Positions 12,880 through 13,172 of a stretch of DNA of 13,172 bases are shown here, piece after piece. The notes under the pieces were generated by a model. That model had not been told where the DNA came from and ran no database searches. It was given only the letters and a program-made list of their open reading frames with translations. The stretch's first letter is position 1. Each line of letters opens with the position of its first letter. The stretch is taken from positions 1 to 13,172 of the forward strand of contig CANQKB010000040.1 of assembly GCA_947624405.1 (NCBI GenBank), written 5' to 3'. Origin of the DNA: an uncultured Clostridia bacterium. GTDB lineage: Bacteria > Bacillota > Clostridia > TANB77 > CAG-508. The position numbers and the translations under genes are program-made.

Positions 12880-13077
12880 CAACAGTTACATTTAACTAGC
12901 TAAGCGTGGAGGAATGTTTTAAAAATCGAAGTGAGTTCGACCTACGAATTTTTTTGCTTGCACAGTTTCAAATTCGTATTTATCATCTAACAGCCCAAAA
13001 TAGTTTAAACGCCTTGGAGAACGCAACGACGCATTTTAAAAATCATTTCCTCAGGTAGCTTAGCGGAAATCAACTGT
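12880..13077. repeat. MITE-like imperfect palindrome of about 198 bp
   Basis: The two ends are inverted copies of each other in blocks: ACAGTT (12882-12887) with AACTGT (13072-13077); GCTAAGC (12899-12905) with GCTTAGC (13058-13064); GGAGGAATG (12908-12916) with CATTTCCTC (13044-13052); then TTTTAAAAAT with ATTTTAAAAAT. It is flanked by a 12-bp direct repeat. It codes for no transposase; the minus strand holds only a ~39-codon open stretch without a good start. This is the structure of a nonautonomous insertion. It occupies most of the gene-free right end. Confidence 0.65.
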
Positions 13078-13171
13078 GAATTGTAAATAATTGCCAAGCC
13101 TGAAAATAGTTGTTTTTACATTCACTTGGTGTCGCAATCTCCAAATTATATTTTAATATGTCGATTGCTCC
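13070..13171 (-). CDS. Possible 3' end of a gene running off the right edge
   Basis: On the minus strand an open frame of 33 codons enters from beyond the window and stops at TGA (13072-13070): ...AIDILKYNLEIATPSEC and NNYFQAWQLFTIHS. The composition looks helical and protein-like, but an open stretch of this length is not rare by chance, and its last codons lie in the 12-bp direct repeat and the edge of the palindromic element. If real, the gene's end was probably changed by that insertion. The family cannot be told. Confidence 0.25.
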   Translation of the reverse strand, partial: GAIDILKYNLEIATPSECKNNYFQAWQLFTIHS

Positions 13172-13172
13172 A

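Noticed and set aside
12926..13045. Minus-strand open stretch of about 39 codons inside the palindromic element (contains SLRSPRRLN and KKFVGRTHFDF)
   Set aside because: It has no ATG/GTG start or ribosome binding site, begins directly after a stop, and lies wholly in repeat DNA; probably a spurious frame of the element.
13010..13050. Minus-strand 13-codon frame (MIFKMRRCVLQGV) next to GAGGAA
   Set aside because: Too short and within the palindrome; the GAGGAA is part of the inverted repeat.

Overview
The window reads as chromosomal DNA from a low-GC Gram-positive bacterium, most likely a member of the Clostridia. The reasons are the strong A+T bias, the GGAGG-type ribosome binding sites, the sigma-A-like promoters with 17-bp spacers, a clostridial-type Cys-rich RsmH C-terminus, a TrpRS with an iron-sulfur-type Cys cluster, and MraZ/RsmH/FtsL gene order. 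Genus cannot be fixed from the sequence alone. Nearly all genes lie on the minus strand; only an Xre-type regulator (5998-6330) and a 57-residue gene (12687-12860) are on the plus strand.

Reading in the direction of transcription (right to left): a divergent promoter region at about 12550-12690 separates the small lysine-rich gene from mraZ. The mra operon has a good promoter and three AAGTG boxes at exact 10-bp spacing, which is what a MraZ autoregulatory operator looks like. It continues through an unusual 220-330 nt spacer (repeated CAAAAGAT octamers and a 13-bp perfect hairpin) into rsmH and an ftsL-like gene. rsmH carries a one-base frameshift that throws its conserved last ~52 residues out of frame. 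The usual next genes of the division/cell-wall cluster (a PBP, murE/F, mraY) do not follow; instead there is a promoter and a membrane-anchored protein of unknown role, then a priming sugar-phosphate transferase with its own promoter, then mreB (cell shape) and mtaB (tRNA ms2t6A modification), ending at a bidirectional terminator shared with the convergent Xre gene.

The left half is translation and housekeeping: thrS (own promoter, no T-box seen), rpiB, a ~120-bp palindromic repeat element that overlaps the rpiB stop codon, trpS, obg, a single-pass membrane protein of unknown function and tRNA-His with a consensus promoter.

No phage, CRISPR, toxin-antitoxin or biosynthetic cluster was seen. 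The most interesting items are the rsmH frameshift, the repeat-filled mraZ-rsmH spacer, the 10-bp-phased MraZ boxes, and two MITE-like imperfect palindromes (about 3098-3218 and 12880-13077) that share a decamer; the second is flanked by a 12-bp direct repeat.
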